Shown here one piece after another: positions 1-14,202 of a stretch of DNA of 64,000 bases. The notes beneath the pieces are model-generated. The model did not search any database. It was given only the letters and a program-made list of their open reading frames with translations, and was not told the origin of the DNA. Position numbers and translations under genes: made by a program. Source of the DNA: Rotaria sp. Silwood1 (Eukaryota; Rotifera; Eurotatoria; Philodinida; Philodinidae); assembly GCA_905250075.1 (NCBI GenBank), contig CAJNOP010000099.1, forward strand, positions 92,704-156,703, given 5' to 3'. Each line of letters begins with the position of its first letter. Position 1 is the first letter of the stretch.

Positions 1-361
1 TAGATCAGAATAAAAACAAAGAATCTGGAAAGAATGGAGATAAGAATATTAACTGGTCAAGTATATATATTAGATGTAAGTAAAAAAAAATATTTTCATG
101 ATTATTCTATACAGCAAAAAAAAAATTACTTGTGATAGAATTCAAGTGAAAATAATATCATTTGTATTAAATTATTGATCATCAACTTGATATAAAAGAG
201 CTTATGTGAGCAAAAATTCGAATTTTCTACGAGAAAAACACCTAATGTTCTCTTAACTTCAAATAGAAAACCTTCTGATTTATAAAAGAAATTCTCCTAG
301 TAAACTCCTGTTTTTTGATAAAAAACTCCTGATTTCCGAAATTTCAATTTGACAAGCCTGA

Positions 362-509
362 GTGTAAGCCGTACAGCTGAGCCGCCGCCGTTGATATCGA
401 TACATATGCAATCGGTCATTTTTTTTTTCGGTTGTCAAAGTCGCCGCCACTATATAAAAATAATTTGACCATTAAAATCGCCACCACTGTTTGACTATTC
501 GGCTTACAC
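362..509. repeat. Small inverted-repeat element (MITE-like, 148 bp)
   Basis: The ends GTGTAAGCCG (362-371) and CGGCTTACAC (500-509) are perfect 10-bp inverted repeats. Inside, both sides carry GC-rich CGCCGCC/CGCCACC motifs that stand out from the AT-rich flank. No clear target duplication is visible. It is probably a short non-autonomous DNA transposon. Confidence 0.5.
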
Positions 510-3500
510 CTCTATATAAAATAAACTCAATGCTCTCTATCTTTCTTGCTTTTGTTCGAAAATAATATTCAATAGAGTAAGTATTTTCATAAATCATTAT
601 CTTTATGATAAATATCATCAGAATTTGATTATCTATAAATTTTATTCATTTTTTTTTCTTGCTAATATGAAATGGTTATAATTTAAAAAAAAAAACATGT
701 TTTATTTCGTTTAAAATAACAAGCAATTTTAATAAACAAATCATTTCTTCTGCCTTTCTTTAACTTGGTTTTTATGTTTTAATTTAAAACATTATTACAA
801 GGATAATCCATTTTGATATGATATTGTATATAAATCAAAATCATTAGTAATAGACATTAATATAAAGTTATATTCATATTAATGGGTGTAATATATAATA
901 CTATTGCTATCAGTAACACAACTGTGAGATATATTCAATCACTGGATGAATATTTTATCTGTAAATTAGTTACAACTACAACCAAAAAGATCATAAAGCT
1001 AGGTTGGAATCGATATAAGTTATAATCTGGTCTAATAAAAATTGTTGAATTATATAGGTATACATATTGATCCATTGATTCCCATTTCAATATCCATAGA
1101 AAAATAAAACTTCGTTGAAAGATAATAATTATTTTCGTCATTAATAAATGCTATTTAAAAACAAAAACATAATTAAACAGCTATCGTCAATGCATATCAA
1201 TAATAAAAGTATTGTTACAAAAAAATATGTAAATGAAACTGTAAATTAAGAAGTGTAAGCTGATAAACTGTTGAAATTAAAAATCACAAAAATTTATCAT
1301 TTATGAGTAATATTTTAGATAAATATTGAAGAAGATAATCGATATAAGCGTTCATCATAGATTCCCAATAACAGTACGAGCACTAAAATAAAAGCAAATT
1401 ATGCAAAATTTTTTTGTTTTTTAAATAAAATGTACTTTTTGATATGTTTTCTTTAATTGTAAGTTGAATCGAAAACCAGTTCAATTATTATTCTGATCGT
1501 TAATTTCATTGACAAACTTCCTAAGAAAACAAAATTTTAAATTTCATTTTTGTTTTTTGAAATGATTTGATTGCTATGTATCAATCATCTATAAGAACTC
1601 ATATCCTATCATTTTAAGATAATGATTTAACTTTCGTATTTTTCTCATTTGTTTATAATATAATCAAGTTTGAAAATAATAGGTGAGTTTTGCATTTATG
1701 CATCGAAAGAAAAGGTAATTCCTATTGAAAATTTATTAAATAATAGGAAATATGATTGTCAACTCAAAGATCATGTATTAATGAAATTTTGAAATATAAA
1801 TGTTAAAAAGTTTGCATCTGACAGAATGAAAATATGAATATATTAACAAAAACAATATTTTTTTTTTAATTGAATCTTGTTTAAATCTTATCTTGAATGC
1901 AATCAGTTTCATAGAAAATACATAAATAAATAAATATAATTCTTACTTCTGGTGATTTTCACATAAATTATTAATATAGAAAACGCTGGCATATATATTT
2001 TATTGAAAAGTTGATAGCGTGAGTATTTCTGGAAATAACTCTTCCTCTCCAATGATGTAATTAACTTGTTTGGTTGGTTTTATTTCATTAGTGTTAAGTT
2101 CACTTCAAACAACTGGAAGATAAAAATGTACAAATTATAAATAGCAATCGGTTCATTGTTCGTGTTCTAAATCCAAATTTGAATATGTTGATTAACAGAA
2201 AAAAAAAACTGTTGTTTTTCCTTGAATATATCTTGAGTATTATTGAAAAGTAAACAAATGTTAATAATTCAAAATTCATATCAAGAGGCATTGAGTTTAT
2301 GTCAAATATAAACAGAATATATTATTCATAAATCATGATGTAATTACGGCAAAATAGAATTTGTTTGATGATTTTTAGATGATGGTTGATAACGGTGAAT
2401 GATTGTATGTATGCTGATACTTTATTTTAAAAAACTATGAATATGAGCGTTGTCTTTTTTTTTTCTTCATATTCAATCAAGCGTAGCCAATGATGTCGAT
2501 AATGATAAAAGTAAAGAAAAAAAGAAAAAAAAAAGACTGCACATATCGTGATGATTATATAAATGAAAGAAACTGTAAAGAAAATGAAATTGTTTTTTTC
2601 TTATGAATAAAAAATTATTTAATTCGAGTGGAATAATGACAGTTTGTATTTCAAGAGATAAAACTTTGATATAAACTTGTTTTTGTTATCATTTACAAAA
2701 AATAAAAATCAAATTTTAAAATATATTATTGTTTATAATAATTTATAGACTAAAGCTATATAATAAAAAAGTAATAGAGTATTTTGAAGAACAGAAAATT
2801 TTAATAATTTATTTATTGTCTCGATTAAATTCATTCTTGAAATAGAAGACTTCCCCTTGGAGAAACATGGACCACATGTAATAGAATATTTTCTTGTTGC
2901 TAAGATTTGTATCTAAAAAATCTTATATTACAAAGATCAACATGATTTCTGAACTTCTAAAATTCTAGAAATATTTTGTCAAATTCCAAAAAGGATTTTT
3001 ATTAATAATTATAAAAATAAATAAGATACAATAGAAAATTCTTCTGAATTTCCTATACTTCAAAATATCATCCATCTACTGAACATATCACGAAAATAAC
3101 AATATGGAATGTTCTGTTTTTATTTTGTAAAATATTGTTCCGTTAGTTTTTGGACATAACTTGCAAAGAAAAGGATAGACATTGTAAATATCGAAGTCTA
3201 TCAAACACACTATAGTGACTACCATTTAACATGATTTATTGTCCAATTTTTTTCGTACAATATAAAACGCTTAAAAGAATCCAAATAATCTTTAAAAAAC
3301 TGGATATGTGTTTCAAATATTCAAAGAAAAAATTTTTAGAAAATGCACAAATTTTGTTTTTTCAGTAGATAAAATGCAAAATTATATAAAACGATAAAGA
3401 AAACAATTGTTCTTCAAAGTGAAATGTCGTCGATGGCTGTTTTTTTTTCTGAGATACAGTTTTTTAATTGAAGACTCGCAATGATTTTATTGGCTTCCAT

Positions 3501-4785
3501 AAAATGACTGTATCTTATCTAAAAAAAAAATATCATCGAAAGCTCGAAGACATTTTAACCTGTAGAGAATCATATTCTTGATCGTTCTATGTAGATTGAA
3601 TAAAACTATATTTGCGCATTCTATATACTTAAAAACTAGGTTTTTTTGTTTTTCTCGAGACTTTATGTCTTTGGATATTTGAGAAACATTTTTATATTCT
3701 TGTTGAAAACACATTTCTCAACTGGATTCACTAGCTGAATTCTTTTTTTTGTGTATAAGGTTAGTGGAAAAAAAATTGAAAATCAATCTTTCTTGAACGA
3801 TTTTGTCAATCATTGGTATGTTAGAAAAATGAGTACAAGAAAATATCAATTGGAACTTATGTCACTTCGATAGAAATATAATATTTCATCGTTAAATTCA
3901 TTGTTATTAATCGTCACTTATTAAGTTCTACATTTGAATTCATTTATTTTTTTCAAACAAACGTTGATTAAACTTTATTGAAAAAAGAAAATTACAACAA
4001 GCAAAATAATACACGATAAGGATTCGTGCTAATTTTGTTTAAGGTAGAAAACATTTATAGGCTGACAAAAAACAAGAAAAAAACAAGCTGACGTTTAATT
4101 AATAAAAAAAACGAATGCCAGTCAGGGTTTTGTGAATTAATGGTTTTTCACAAAATCAAATAAATACCTTTTCAACTTGTTATGTTAACTCAATCGCTGG
4201 ATAAGTTTTATTTTATTGCATTTGTATTTAACATAGTAGAATAAACTTTATGTCATGACAGTGTGCAACAACAAAAAAAAGAAAGAAGTCAAAGGACAAA
4301 AACAAAATCTGCTGGTTTGATAAATGAGTATTATATATAACGAAAATGTAGACCTACAATATTATCTGAATGATAATCAATGGTAATCATTGGTGTCTGA
4401 ATTGATGATCTTGTATCTAATTGACGAAATGCATAATGCCTATGAAAAAGTAAAAAAATAAAAAAAATAAATGATCAATGATGAATCAAGTCAATGTATT
4501 AATACATTTCTTAATTGTTACAATAATGATATTCGTAAGAAATAGAATAGATATATTTTATCAATGGTTTTTTTTAAACATCGTCCTCTCAATCATCCTA
4601 TTTTTCAGAACAACCGACAGTTCTGCATCCGATCTGCAGGATAATTTTTTTTTGTTGTATTTTTGACAAGGAAAAAAAATCTTGTCTGTATAATTTTAAT
4701 TAGTATAAACAGATGGATAAGGAAAAATGTTCGTCTTTGAGTAAATGTCAATACAGCTAAGTTAAATAATCTTTCTATTGACGTC
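510..4785. other. AT-rich intergenic DNA, no gene seen
   Basis: Only short open frames rich in Phe, Ile, Lys and Asn occur here, as expected by chance at this base composition. I see no domain-like peptide, RNA gene or clear repeat, only poly-A/T tracts. Confidence 0.6.
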
Positions 4786-5376
4786 CTAATACCCCTTTCA
4801 AACAAAAAAGACGGACGGGAATTTTTTGTATAACTTTTGAGCTAGAGAGCTGCGGTTTTCACCATTGAAAAGAGGAGATGAAGATGCGTCGAACCATATA
4901 TCAAAACATTTTTCTAATTACTTTCCTAGCAGTTTTAGTCAAACATTTTCAAAAAAATTGCTTTTTTTCTCATACGTTAAAGAAAAAGTGATTTTTCGTC
5001 AAAAAAAACTACAAAAACTTAAAATTTTCAATTATTTTATTGATGAAATCGGGTAGTAAATTGCACCTCAATGGCTAAGATATCTTACTGGTAGTGGTTA
5101 GGAATAGAATTTTTATATAGTTTTGTAGTTCTTCATCTGGTGGTCTTAATACCCTCCTGAAATCCAATAAATTAATATCGTGACTATGAGAAGCATGCTG
5201 TTTTTCTAGAAGCTTTATATAAAACTGTTAGGAAAGTAGTTGAAAAAATGTTTTCATATACGGTTCGACGCGTCTTCATCTCCTCTTTCCAATGGTGAAA
5301 ACAGCAGCTCTCTAGCTCAAAAGTTATTCAAAAAAAAAAAATACCCATCCGCCTTTTTTTTTAAATGAGTATTAGT
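4786..5376. repeat. Fold-back element, about 590 bp
   Basis: The left arm (about 4786-4941) and right arm (about 5207-5376) are imperfect inverted copies. Both contain the word read as GAGGAGATGAAGATGCGTCG (4870-4889) and its reverse complement near 5265-5285. The arms begin with CTAATACCCCTTTCAAAC and end with GAGTATTAG. The roughly 265-bp centre has no coding signal. It is a non-autonomous fold-back or MITE; the target duplication is not clear. Confidence 0.65.
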
Positions 5377-8300
5377 CATTCGTATGGCATTCATTCTTCT
5401 AATTACTATTGATAAATAATAGAAGATTACGATGATTTTTTCACCACTAGACTAAAACTTCATTCGAACACTGACTTGAATATACTGCGGCGTACTCTAC
5501 TTTAGATGTCAATAGTTTATTATTGTTTTTTTCATTATTCTATTGATTTTTATCTGTAACTAGTACAATACGAATGATGAATAATACTTGACAGATATTA
5601 ACTAATATAGTTGAGCTAGTTATAATTCATAAACAAGAAAATCTTTTCTCTTATCAAATGAATATATTTTTCAATTGACATAGTCATAGAATATTTATAT
5701 ATATATATACATTTAATAAATGTTCAGCAAAAATTCATACAAATTCGTGTGATTAAAAATCATAGTTGCTTCATAAATTAAATAAATTTTGAAGCACATA
5801 AAAAAGTTTTCTTCATTCTGTTTTGTTAGTATATTACTATTATTTTATAGAATAAAGAATATAAGTTGATAGTTAGAATTTTTTAAAGAACTTTTCGATA
5901 TTTTATCTATCTAGGGGCAAGTCATTATTCTATTTCAATTTGTTTAGAAACCTGATATTCATTTGACTGTTTGTTTTTATTTTTATAATGATCTCTCTAG
6001 GAATTTTTCTACTTACGAATGGCTTTAATCACTACCAGAATATTTCTGAAAAACAATATATTGAATTGTAGTTCTATAATTTTGTTTGAAAAAAATCAAA
6101 ATTTGGACGTCATTTACTTTTGCAATGAGCGCATTATGTATACATAATGTAAGAGAAGTTAATAATGATAAAATAAACAAACGGCTTCATGATATGCATC
6201 CAAAATAATAAACAATTTCAATTACGACACTGGCATATATGAGAGAACTAAATAAAACAAGATTTCAAAACAAAAATAACAAAAATCTCTTATCTAACTT
6301 AATTGATATTCAGGCGGTAAATCAGAATTGAATATTTGGGTTTACATATATTGACACCAATTGTCAATAATTATTTATATAAAATTTCAGAAAATAAAAT
6401 TTGAACATTCTTTAATATATTTCATGAATTTTGTACCATTTGTAAAAATAAAAAAGCGAACACATATTATTCAAGATTTTCATCTTTTGAGTTTATTGTC
6501 ATTCGAATTCAAATATAATATTGTGATTGAAACGGAAAAAGAAAATATTGATTGCTAAAAAACTGAGTAGTGGAATATATCTAAAAACTATTCGAACATA
6601 AAAAATAAAATAATTCTAAATCAAATATCTACGATATACATACGTATCATTGTTTAGGTCATTCATACGACAATTGTAGGTTATTTTTTTATGGATACAG
6701 CTCAATATTTTCTATTTGATATGTATATATATATATATAGTTTGATTAGTTTCAAACTACTGTATTAATCATCTAATTTTGGTATATCATGAGGTTTGTT
6801 TACTCAACACTTTGTTTTTTATACACAAATCTCTTATGAATAATACAACATCATAATAGTACACAAAAAAAAACGATTTCAAATAATTATTTTAGTGTTA
6901 TAAAGAAATAACTGGCTGCAGCTGTATATACATTCGATCAATATTTAAATGACTATATGAATCAATGATTATGATAATGCATGGTTGAGAGAATACTGTA
7001 CAAAGAGTATTTGAACAGAACGAAAAAAAAAAAACGATCTATGCTTGTAATAGTCATCAAAGCTATATATATTTTTTTTTTTCTTTTTTTTTTTGTTTCA
7101 TAAAGACACCTAAGGAGACGCATATTATTATTTATAATCTTTATCTATCTATGTGTATGAAGCATAGATGATTATTTACATTGATTGATAATAATACATA
7201 GAAAATATATGATGAACAGTGATGAATAAGAATGAATTTTTATAATCGATTTTATATTTGCAATATGCACGCATTGATATAAATGTCAAAGAAAAGATAG
7301 ACACGGTTCACTTGAATAAAAAAAAATATATATAAAGAAAAGAAATCAAACGAGTATATCATATGTAGTCGTGAAAGTATTCGTATATTTTATTTGTCTT
7401 AGGTCGTTTAAGAAGAATAAATCATAAAGAAATGAATTGTATCTTTTACTGTAGAAAAAAACATTGTAACAAAAAAATAATCAAACATAGGTTCATATAT
7501 ACAAACTATAATTAACGTATCTGTCTATAATAAAACATCAGGAATCTTATATTAAAATTCGTATTTTTGATGAGTAATAATGGATAAAGGTTTTCAGATT
7601 ATTTGAAGAATTTAAAAGATTTTTCAGATTGAAATAATGTAGAAGAGCTACAATTGAATGACTATCAAGAATATCAATAACTCTTCGTGAAGCTTGTTAG
7701 TACAGCGTTTATGAGTCGAAAATGTGAAACTCACAAAAAGAATTGATCTCTCTTATTTACTTCTACATTGCAAACAGAAAGTTTTTTCATGTTCATATTC
7801 TGTCTTTTTTTTAATTTAACATTAGTAGTTTTCTCTCCATCGATTTAACTCGATCACAAGCTAAATAGTAAAAATATCATGCTTTTATGACTTGCTTTTT
7901 TTTGTCTCTTCTTTGAAAGAAACGATTTTATTGTCGAAAATATCTTGAAATGCGTTTTTTCTTCTGTTTCTTCATATGCAATCATTGGTAATATTAACGA
8001 TCAAATAATTATGACGGTGTTTAAATCATTATTTCTCTTTTTAATTTCAGCAACTCTTTCCTTAGACTCGATTTGACTTTTGAAAGCAAATATAATCTTT
8101 CTTTTTCTTTTTTAATGTTTTGAACTCTTCTGATTTTTTGTTTATTTGAATCGAATAGAATTAATTGAGCAAACTGGTAAAGAAATCACTATAGATTTCG
8201 AACTAAATATAAATTGAAAAGTCTTACATTTAAATGTGAGTTAGCTTGACGATAATAAAACAATAATGTTTTATTATTCTTTAATTCAAAAAAAAAATCC

Positions 8301-8547
8301 AAGTGAGTATAGTGTTCATATGGTTAGCTAAAAAATAATGCAACGTAATTTACTGTTGATAAATAATTTTTTTATTAAGACCTTTCCTCCCTCGAAATTT
8401 GATCTCAGGCTAGGAATGTTCGAATGGCATGAAATTTTCAGAATATATTGGGACTAATGAATCATGATTATGATAAAATTTTCAGCTCTGTATCGTAACG
8501 TTTGACAGAGATAACGACCAAACAACGGTCTAAAAACAGCTAATTTC
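5377..8547. other. AT-rich intergenic DNA, no gene seen
   Basis: No supported coding region. Short (TA)n runs occur near 5695-5710 and 6722-6738, and long A/T homopolymers are common. Confidence 0.6.
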
Positions 8548-8880
8548 GTCTCCAAAATTTCTCTGTGGTCTTCAGTATATACATTTAATTTTTTTTTTGT
8601 TTGTTTGAAAGAGCATGACAGAATGCAATGCCTATGAGAGCTCTTTTTTTCTTAAACTCTTACTTTTTAAGGAAAAAAAAGGATCAAAAGTTCAATGACT
8701 CAAAAAATCTCTCCAAAAATGGCGCTCTACTTATATAAAGGTTTGCATATATAATAAAAGCAAAGCTTAATGAAAAAAAAATTAGCTCTCATAGGTACTG
8801 CAGTTTTACACGCTCTTTCAAACAAAAAAAAACCTATTAGCTATAATGAAGCTACTTGGAAAAATCTTGGAGGTGCGATC
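8548..8880. repeat. Fold-back element, about 330 bp
   Basis: The words TTTGTTTGAAAGAGC (near 8600) and GCTCTTTCAAACAAA (near 8813), plus CCTATGAGAGCT and AGCTCTCATAGG, form long imperfect inverted arms around a centre at about 8660-8765. The outer CTCCAAAATTT is matched by the complement of AAATCTTGGAGG. There is no coding capacity. It is probably a small non-autonomous element; its exact ends are uncertain. Confidence 0.55.
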
Positions 8881-10431
8881 GAAAACCTATAAAATGAGAA
8901 AGATCGAAAAATATTTTCGATGTTTTTCAAAAACAGCTGTTTTTCGAATAGGAGATAAAGGAAACCTTTAAAAATTTTTGTCGTTTATGAGAGATCCGAT
9001 GACGGGCTATCTTCTCCTGCGTTTATTTTAATTTCGTTGATTTTGACGAAAAGTGACTTTTTGAAAGGGGGAGTGGGGGCTTAGCAGAATTGGAGATAAG
9101 TAGGAATCCATTAAGAGACATTGAATGTTACTTCGATTGAATAATAATATGCCGTCATCATACAGCAAAGCATGTTCTTTTGTAGAAAAATAATATTAAT
9201 AATGTGGATAGAATTTCATTTGTAGATGAATTGCAATTTAATAATGTTTGCACCCATTTCTACTTTAATAATCATTCAATCAAATAGAATGAGAAAAAGC
9301 GATGCTCAATGCAACAACAGCCATAAACTTGATCGAATGCTTATGATCATCGATTGAATTTAATTATTTTACCAAACTTAGTCTTATTGAAATAAATTCT
9401 TTGGTTATACTAGAGAGAAGAACTTTTAATGAAAACCTAGATGTAAAATATAATATAGCTATTTATAAGGAAAAGAAAATATTAATTGTACTATATTACA
9501 TTCACGAATATAAGCTACAAAAAAAAACTAAGTTGTAATTATTTGTTCATCATCATTAACTTTCGTCCTTTCTTCTCTGCATCAATTTTGCACTACCAAT
9601 CATATACGTTTTTCTTGATCTTTTTTAATTTTGAAAAGTTCTTTCATATTGTTGGTCTTTTTAGGAATATTTTGTGTTTTGTAAGTAATTAAATGCAATA
9701 CCAGATGCCACTATGAGTTAATAGATGACATAATAAGACGATGTAACGCGAACATGAATGAAGATTCATCAATATATTGAATAAATAAGAAATAAGAAAG
9801 ACAAGCTGATAATTAATTATAAATCAACGTGAGAGAGAAAAACAACACAAAAATGTGAAGAAGTGAGTACATATTGACTGAAACAATCGAGAACTATCAC
9901 TGTCATAGATGATTGTAATAGGTAAGAAAAGTTAACACGATGAACAATTAATGAGATATGTATGGTATTAATTAAAATCGATGAACTTCATATAGAGTGC
10001 AAAAAAAAGTAAATTTTTGAATAGAATATCTGAACAAATAAATATTTTGAGTGATTCTTATATAATTCATGTTTTTAAACGAATTATTCAAAGAAGAGAA
10101 ACATTTTATCAAAATTACAGTTCTCTGTTTATGTTCTTAGATTGTTTTTTATCCTATACGTAGAATTTTTGATGAAATATAAATAATAAAATTGCTACCT
10201 AGAGCAAGATGAAAAAAGGTGACTTACTGCATTTTATTAGATTTTTAACAAATAGAAAATGCCATTTAAATAGAAAACATTTTAGAAACATATTAAACAC
10301 TTTTTTTTTGTTTCTATTGAATCTTTATGAATAAACAAGTGTTCTATTCTTTCGTTCAAGAGAAGCATAGTAAATTGCAATGATTTAAATAAAGATTTAT
10401 TAATTTACATTTTGCAACATCATATTCATAT
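8881..10431. other. AT-rich upstream region of the first GPCR, no gene seen
   Basis: No coding or RNA gene is supported. The sequence stays AT-rich up to the GPCR start. I could not identify a promoter motif with confidence. Confidence 0.5.
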
Positions 10432-13295
10432 ATGCTTTTCTTGAAAGTGACAATATCAAGAATATTTCTGGATATTTTCTTATTCTTTTTAACAATGGAA
10501 ACATGGAAAGTTGTAGCTCTTGTTCAAATTGCTTTATTCACAATAATTTTATTTTTTACTCTTATTTATTCAATATCAATTTTATTTATTCATCATCGAA
10601 ATAATATATTAATATTGAATATATGTATAACAGCAACTATTACTTGTATTTATTTTATAATTTATTTTATTTTATATATTTTTAATCAAAATCTTCTATT
10701 TACTGAACATTGGTGTCATATTTTATTGTATGCATATAATATATCGAGTATTGGAATACCATTTTCTTTTGTTGCTATATCTGTTCATCGATATTTTTCC
10801 ATCATCTATCATACAAAACGATTTTTTAAAACAAAACAATGGATAATAATTTGTATTTCAAGTCAATGGATAACTGAACTCATTATTTCATTACCATTTC
10901 TTCTTAGAAAAGGACAGGTAGGAATATTTGAAATATTTTATAATAGAACTTTCATGAGAATATTAATGTTTATAAATGATTAAGGTTTCTATAAGAAAAT
11001 TATTTTGATTTTATTACTGTATGAAACATATCTATATGAGATGAATAAAAAATTAAAGTTTCATGCAATAAAAAATGAGAAATTTTTTCATTCATAGACT
11101 ATAAAAAAGTTTGATGTAACAAACATTCTCGTAAAAAGTACAATATTTAATGAAGTTTTTATGCAGTCTTGTTTTTTTTTACAGGCTATTTTTGTCCTTC
11201 CTCTGCGTCTCTTTTATGTTCATTTATAGATCATGACTTTTGTTTTAACTTTCCCAACGGTACAAAATGTTTATGATGAGAGTCGAAGCAATTAACAGAT
11301 CATTGTATTAGAACACATTCTGCCAAGTTCTGTATAGTCGTTGGTAATTTCTTCATAAGAGTGCATTTTTAAAAAAGCCTTCCCTAGACGAACTTTCTTT
11401 TTCATGCTCTTGACTAGCGCAGGCCTCAAGACTTGTCCATAGCGCATGACTTTCTTTCCATAGATATACACTTGGACGCTTGCATGAATTATGTGTATAT
11501 TTCAAGTAATTCATGCGTTTGGCGCATGCAAATCGTACCCATGAGCATCGTTGGAACAATTAACTAAAATAAAATAGTAGCAGCATTCTTACTATTCAGG
11601 ATGTTTGATGCATATTGCTGATGAAGATTTTTCTTTAGCGATGTATATTGAACTGTATATATTATTTTAAATTGAATGCTTTTTAGAAATCGGATCGTTT
11701 TTGAACGTAAGTTTGCATAAGAAAAAAAAGTAAAGCACGCAAAACATAATGAAAAATTAATTTCAGATATCATAAGTATTCTTTTCATGATTTTGTCAAA
11801 TGATGGGATCTCTTTGAACATTAATATCTGAAGCTTGTGGTAGAGACGGTTTGTGTTATTATTTTGTGTGGCTCGTAATGTTTTATACTCATTATTTCGT
11901 TTATGCTCATGTTTAGAGGTGCGAAGTTACCTTTACGTTATTAGTTACCTGGTAATGTAACTGTCTGATAACGCTAACTTCCCATTCCTACTTCTTATAC
12001 ACTCAGCACGTAAAGAGGTCGTCCATAAAGGGCAGTTTCTTAAAGGCAGGAGGGGAGGGCGCGTACTTATCAAACATAGACATATCAGAATCGAGGGGAG
12101 ATAGCTTGAAATGTTCTATTTGTACATGAACTGCCTTTTGGACCATCGTTAAGCAGCTAATGACTAGTAACATCTACTTCGAAGAAATGACTAAAGCCTC
12201 AGAAAAAGAGATCTTCAATATCCAAGCACATGGCACGCGCATGAACAAGAACTCAAACGTATGAGTAAGAATGTTAAGCAATAGAATAAGAAAGTCAAGC
12301 GCTTGAGCTCTCAAATAGACTTCAAGTCTTGCTTCAAGACTTGTCCATAGCGCATGACTTTCTTGCTTCAGATTCTCAAGTATCTCATGCGCATACCACA
12401 AGAAGTTCACCTAGGATTGCTATTATCATATAAAAAAAAACACTTTTTAATAGATAGATATACATTTTTTGACAGTTTTTTGAGGTACTGAACTCATCAT
12501 CATTTTTCTCCATTTAGAAAGTAAGAATTTAAAACACAACGGTTCTTGTAAACACTACAGTCAGACATGAGACTTCTTATAAAAAAAGAAAAAAGAAATG
12601 TATCAAATGAAAGCGTGTAGAAAATTTTCGACATTCGTTTGTTGAATATCTCTCAAAAGCATTATGATTTGAAGCTGAAACTTTTTGCATCACCTTTCCA
12701 CTACAGTTCTAACATATCCTGAAAACTCAGTTCGTTTCTGAAAAAATATACACTGATTCCATCTCTGATAGACATATCTTAGACTGAAAACAATCAAAAG
12801 TTATGATTTCGTATTTCAGACAAGTTTCGAGTCCTTTACTAATAACGTTTATCATTATAGTATTGTACTGGCGTTTCTCTAATGACAATTTATACATGGA
12901 TTATGGCAGTATTATTACCTTTACTTTTCAATGTTACTTTGAATTTTCATATTTTTTTATATGTTCGATCGTCTTCACGTCGAAATGCAGCAAATATTAA
13001 ACGTAGACCAATTCAAAATAATCGAAAAAGATTAACAAAGAATACTCGTCGAGATACTCGTTTATTATTACATATAATAGTTATGTTTTTTTTGTTTATT
13101 ATTGGATGGGGTCCTGTTTATACAATATCATGTTTAAGATTGATAGTTAAACTTCATCCTCTCATTTTTCCGTTTTCAATCATTATTGGAGAACTTTGTT
13201 TGATGGGTATTATTATTGATTTATTTATATACAATCATCAATTAAGACATCGTTTAGTCAATAAGACTAGGTTATGTTTCAAAAGATTATTATAA
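10432..13295 (+). CDS. Rhodopsin-like 7TM receptor (two exons)
   Basis: Exons are proposed at 10432-10917 and 12861-13295, joined in phase 0 by a GT-AG intron (donor CAG/GTAGGA, acceptor ATTATAG/TATTG), giving about 306 residues. Met at 10495 is an equally likely start (about 285). Exon 1 encodes TM1-TM4: a Cys before TM3 (HWCHIL), the DRY-equivalent VHRYFSI and TM4 ending SLPFLL. Exon 2 begins YCTG, supplying the partner Cys of extracellular loop 2. Then come TM5 (LLPLLFNVTLNFHIF), a basic third loop (KRRPIQNNRKR), TM6 (FLFIIGWGP) and TM7 ending in YNHQLRHRL. This resembles the peptide-receptor-like GPCRs expanded in rotifers; the ligand is unknown. The 1.94-kb intron is large for this window and full of repeat debris. 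The gene looks intact. Confidence 0.82.
10918..12860. repeat. Repeat debris in GPCR intron
   Basis: Two near-identical stretches of about 35 bp (near 11425-11460 and 12330-12365) contain GACTTGTCCATAGCGCATGA. Both neighbourhoods are enriched in GCGCATG/CATGCGC words. At about 11914-11996 lies a hAT-like end fragment with GTTACC words, finishing CCCATTCCTA. No protein-coding gene is supported inside the intron. Confidence 0.5.
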
Positions 13296-13717
13296 ATTTT
13301 ATTAATAGAAAAATGACGATTGTAAATAAATTCTATCGATAAAAAATCTATTTTTGAGAGAAATATTTTCAAAAAATTATTATTAAAATAAGATTCTAAC
13401 ATAAAACAGCAAAATATATTCTTGTTCATATATCTTCAATTGTATTTGTCTTGTTTTTCGTCTTTCAATTCTTGAAATACCGACTATTAACATGAGGATC
13501 TAAAGTCAATCTTCTAATGACAATTAACAAATAAAATAATGTAAAATTAAAATTCCTCACAGTATGATACATCTAATTTTTCAAAAGACATTTCCTATTT
13601 CCTACTAATCAATTCAAATGGACTATTGTAATAACCTAGGTAAACATGAATACTACTAATAACTGTAGATGAATTCAAAAGATTGAACAAGATTTTTGAA
13701 CGAATATAGTGCGAATA
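13296..13717. other. Intergenic, nothing recognised
   Basis: AT-rich spacer between the GPCR stop and the first telomere-like hairpin. No gene or repeat was recognised. Confidence 0.5.
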
Positions 13718-13795
13718 GGGTGTGGGGTGTGGGTGTGGGCATTAGTGTGAAGAGCATATCCGTACCCCACCCACGCACACTCACACCCACACCCT
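13718..13795. repeat. Telomere-like hairpin A (TGTGGG / CCCACA)
   Basis: A G-rich arm of TGTGGG/GGTGTG units is followed by a short loop (ATTAGTGTGAAGAGCATATC) and a C-rich CCCACA arm. The order G-arm, loop, C-arm is shared by all copies in this window. The loop word recurs inverted in hairpin B at about 15360-15385. Confidence 0.75.
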
Positions 13796-14202
13796 TGCAG
13801 CGAAGTTGCCGTAGAATAATTTCATTCTGTTCAATAAGATTATTGATGTAAGTCATTTTAAATTGAACTGGCCCATTCATGAGATCGATGGCGCAACCTC
13901 GGCTCGCTCCTTGCCTTTCATTGCGCTTCAACCACTGGAAAAATCATTGGCGACCAGGGCACTGTTGAGTTACATTGGCATTACCCTCAAAACATCGCCC
14001 TAGATCAGCAAAGACGATTTCTCGGTGAAAAATGATTCGAATCTTAGGATTCTCTTATGTCTACTTTGTCGTCGTCAATCTGTAATCCTGACTTGCGCAA
14101 GTATCAATCTTCAAGAATTGCAATCCTCATGATCTATGACTCAAGAGTGTTAGTTAACACCAATTTAGTCAGCATCCGTTATTTTCTAATGAAAATAGCG
14201 CA
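13796..14202. other. Less AT-rich spacer, no gene assigned
   Basis: Base composition rises toward balance here. A 91-codon minus frame (13656-13931) runs through the hairpin and has no family resemblance, so I do not call it a gene. The stretch lies just 3' of the secreted-protein gene. Confidence 0.4.

Noticed and set aside
5060..5110. tRNA-like words (TGGCTAAGAT..TAGTGGTTAG)
   Set aside because: No acceptor stem, anticodon arm or T-loop can be folded; the segment is the loop of the 4786-5376 fold-back.
13656..13931. 91-codon minus-strand frame
   Set aside because: Passes through hairpin A and has no family resemblance, leader or splice context.
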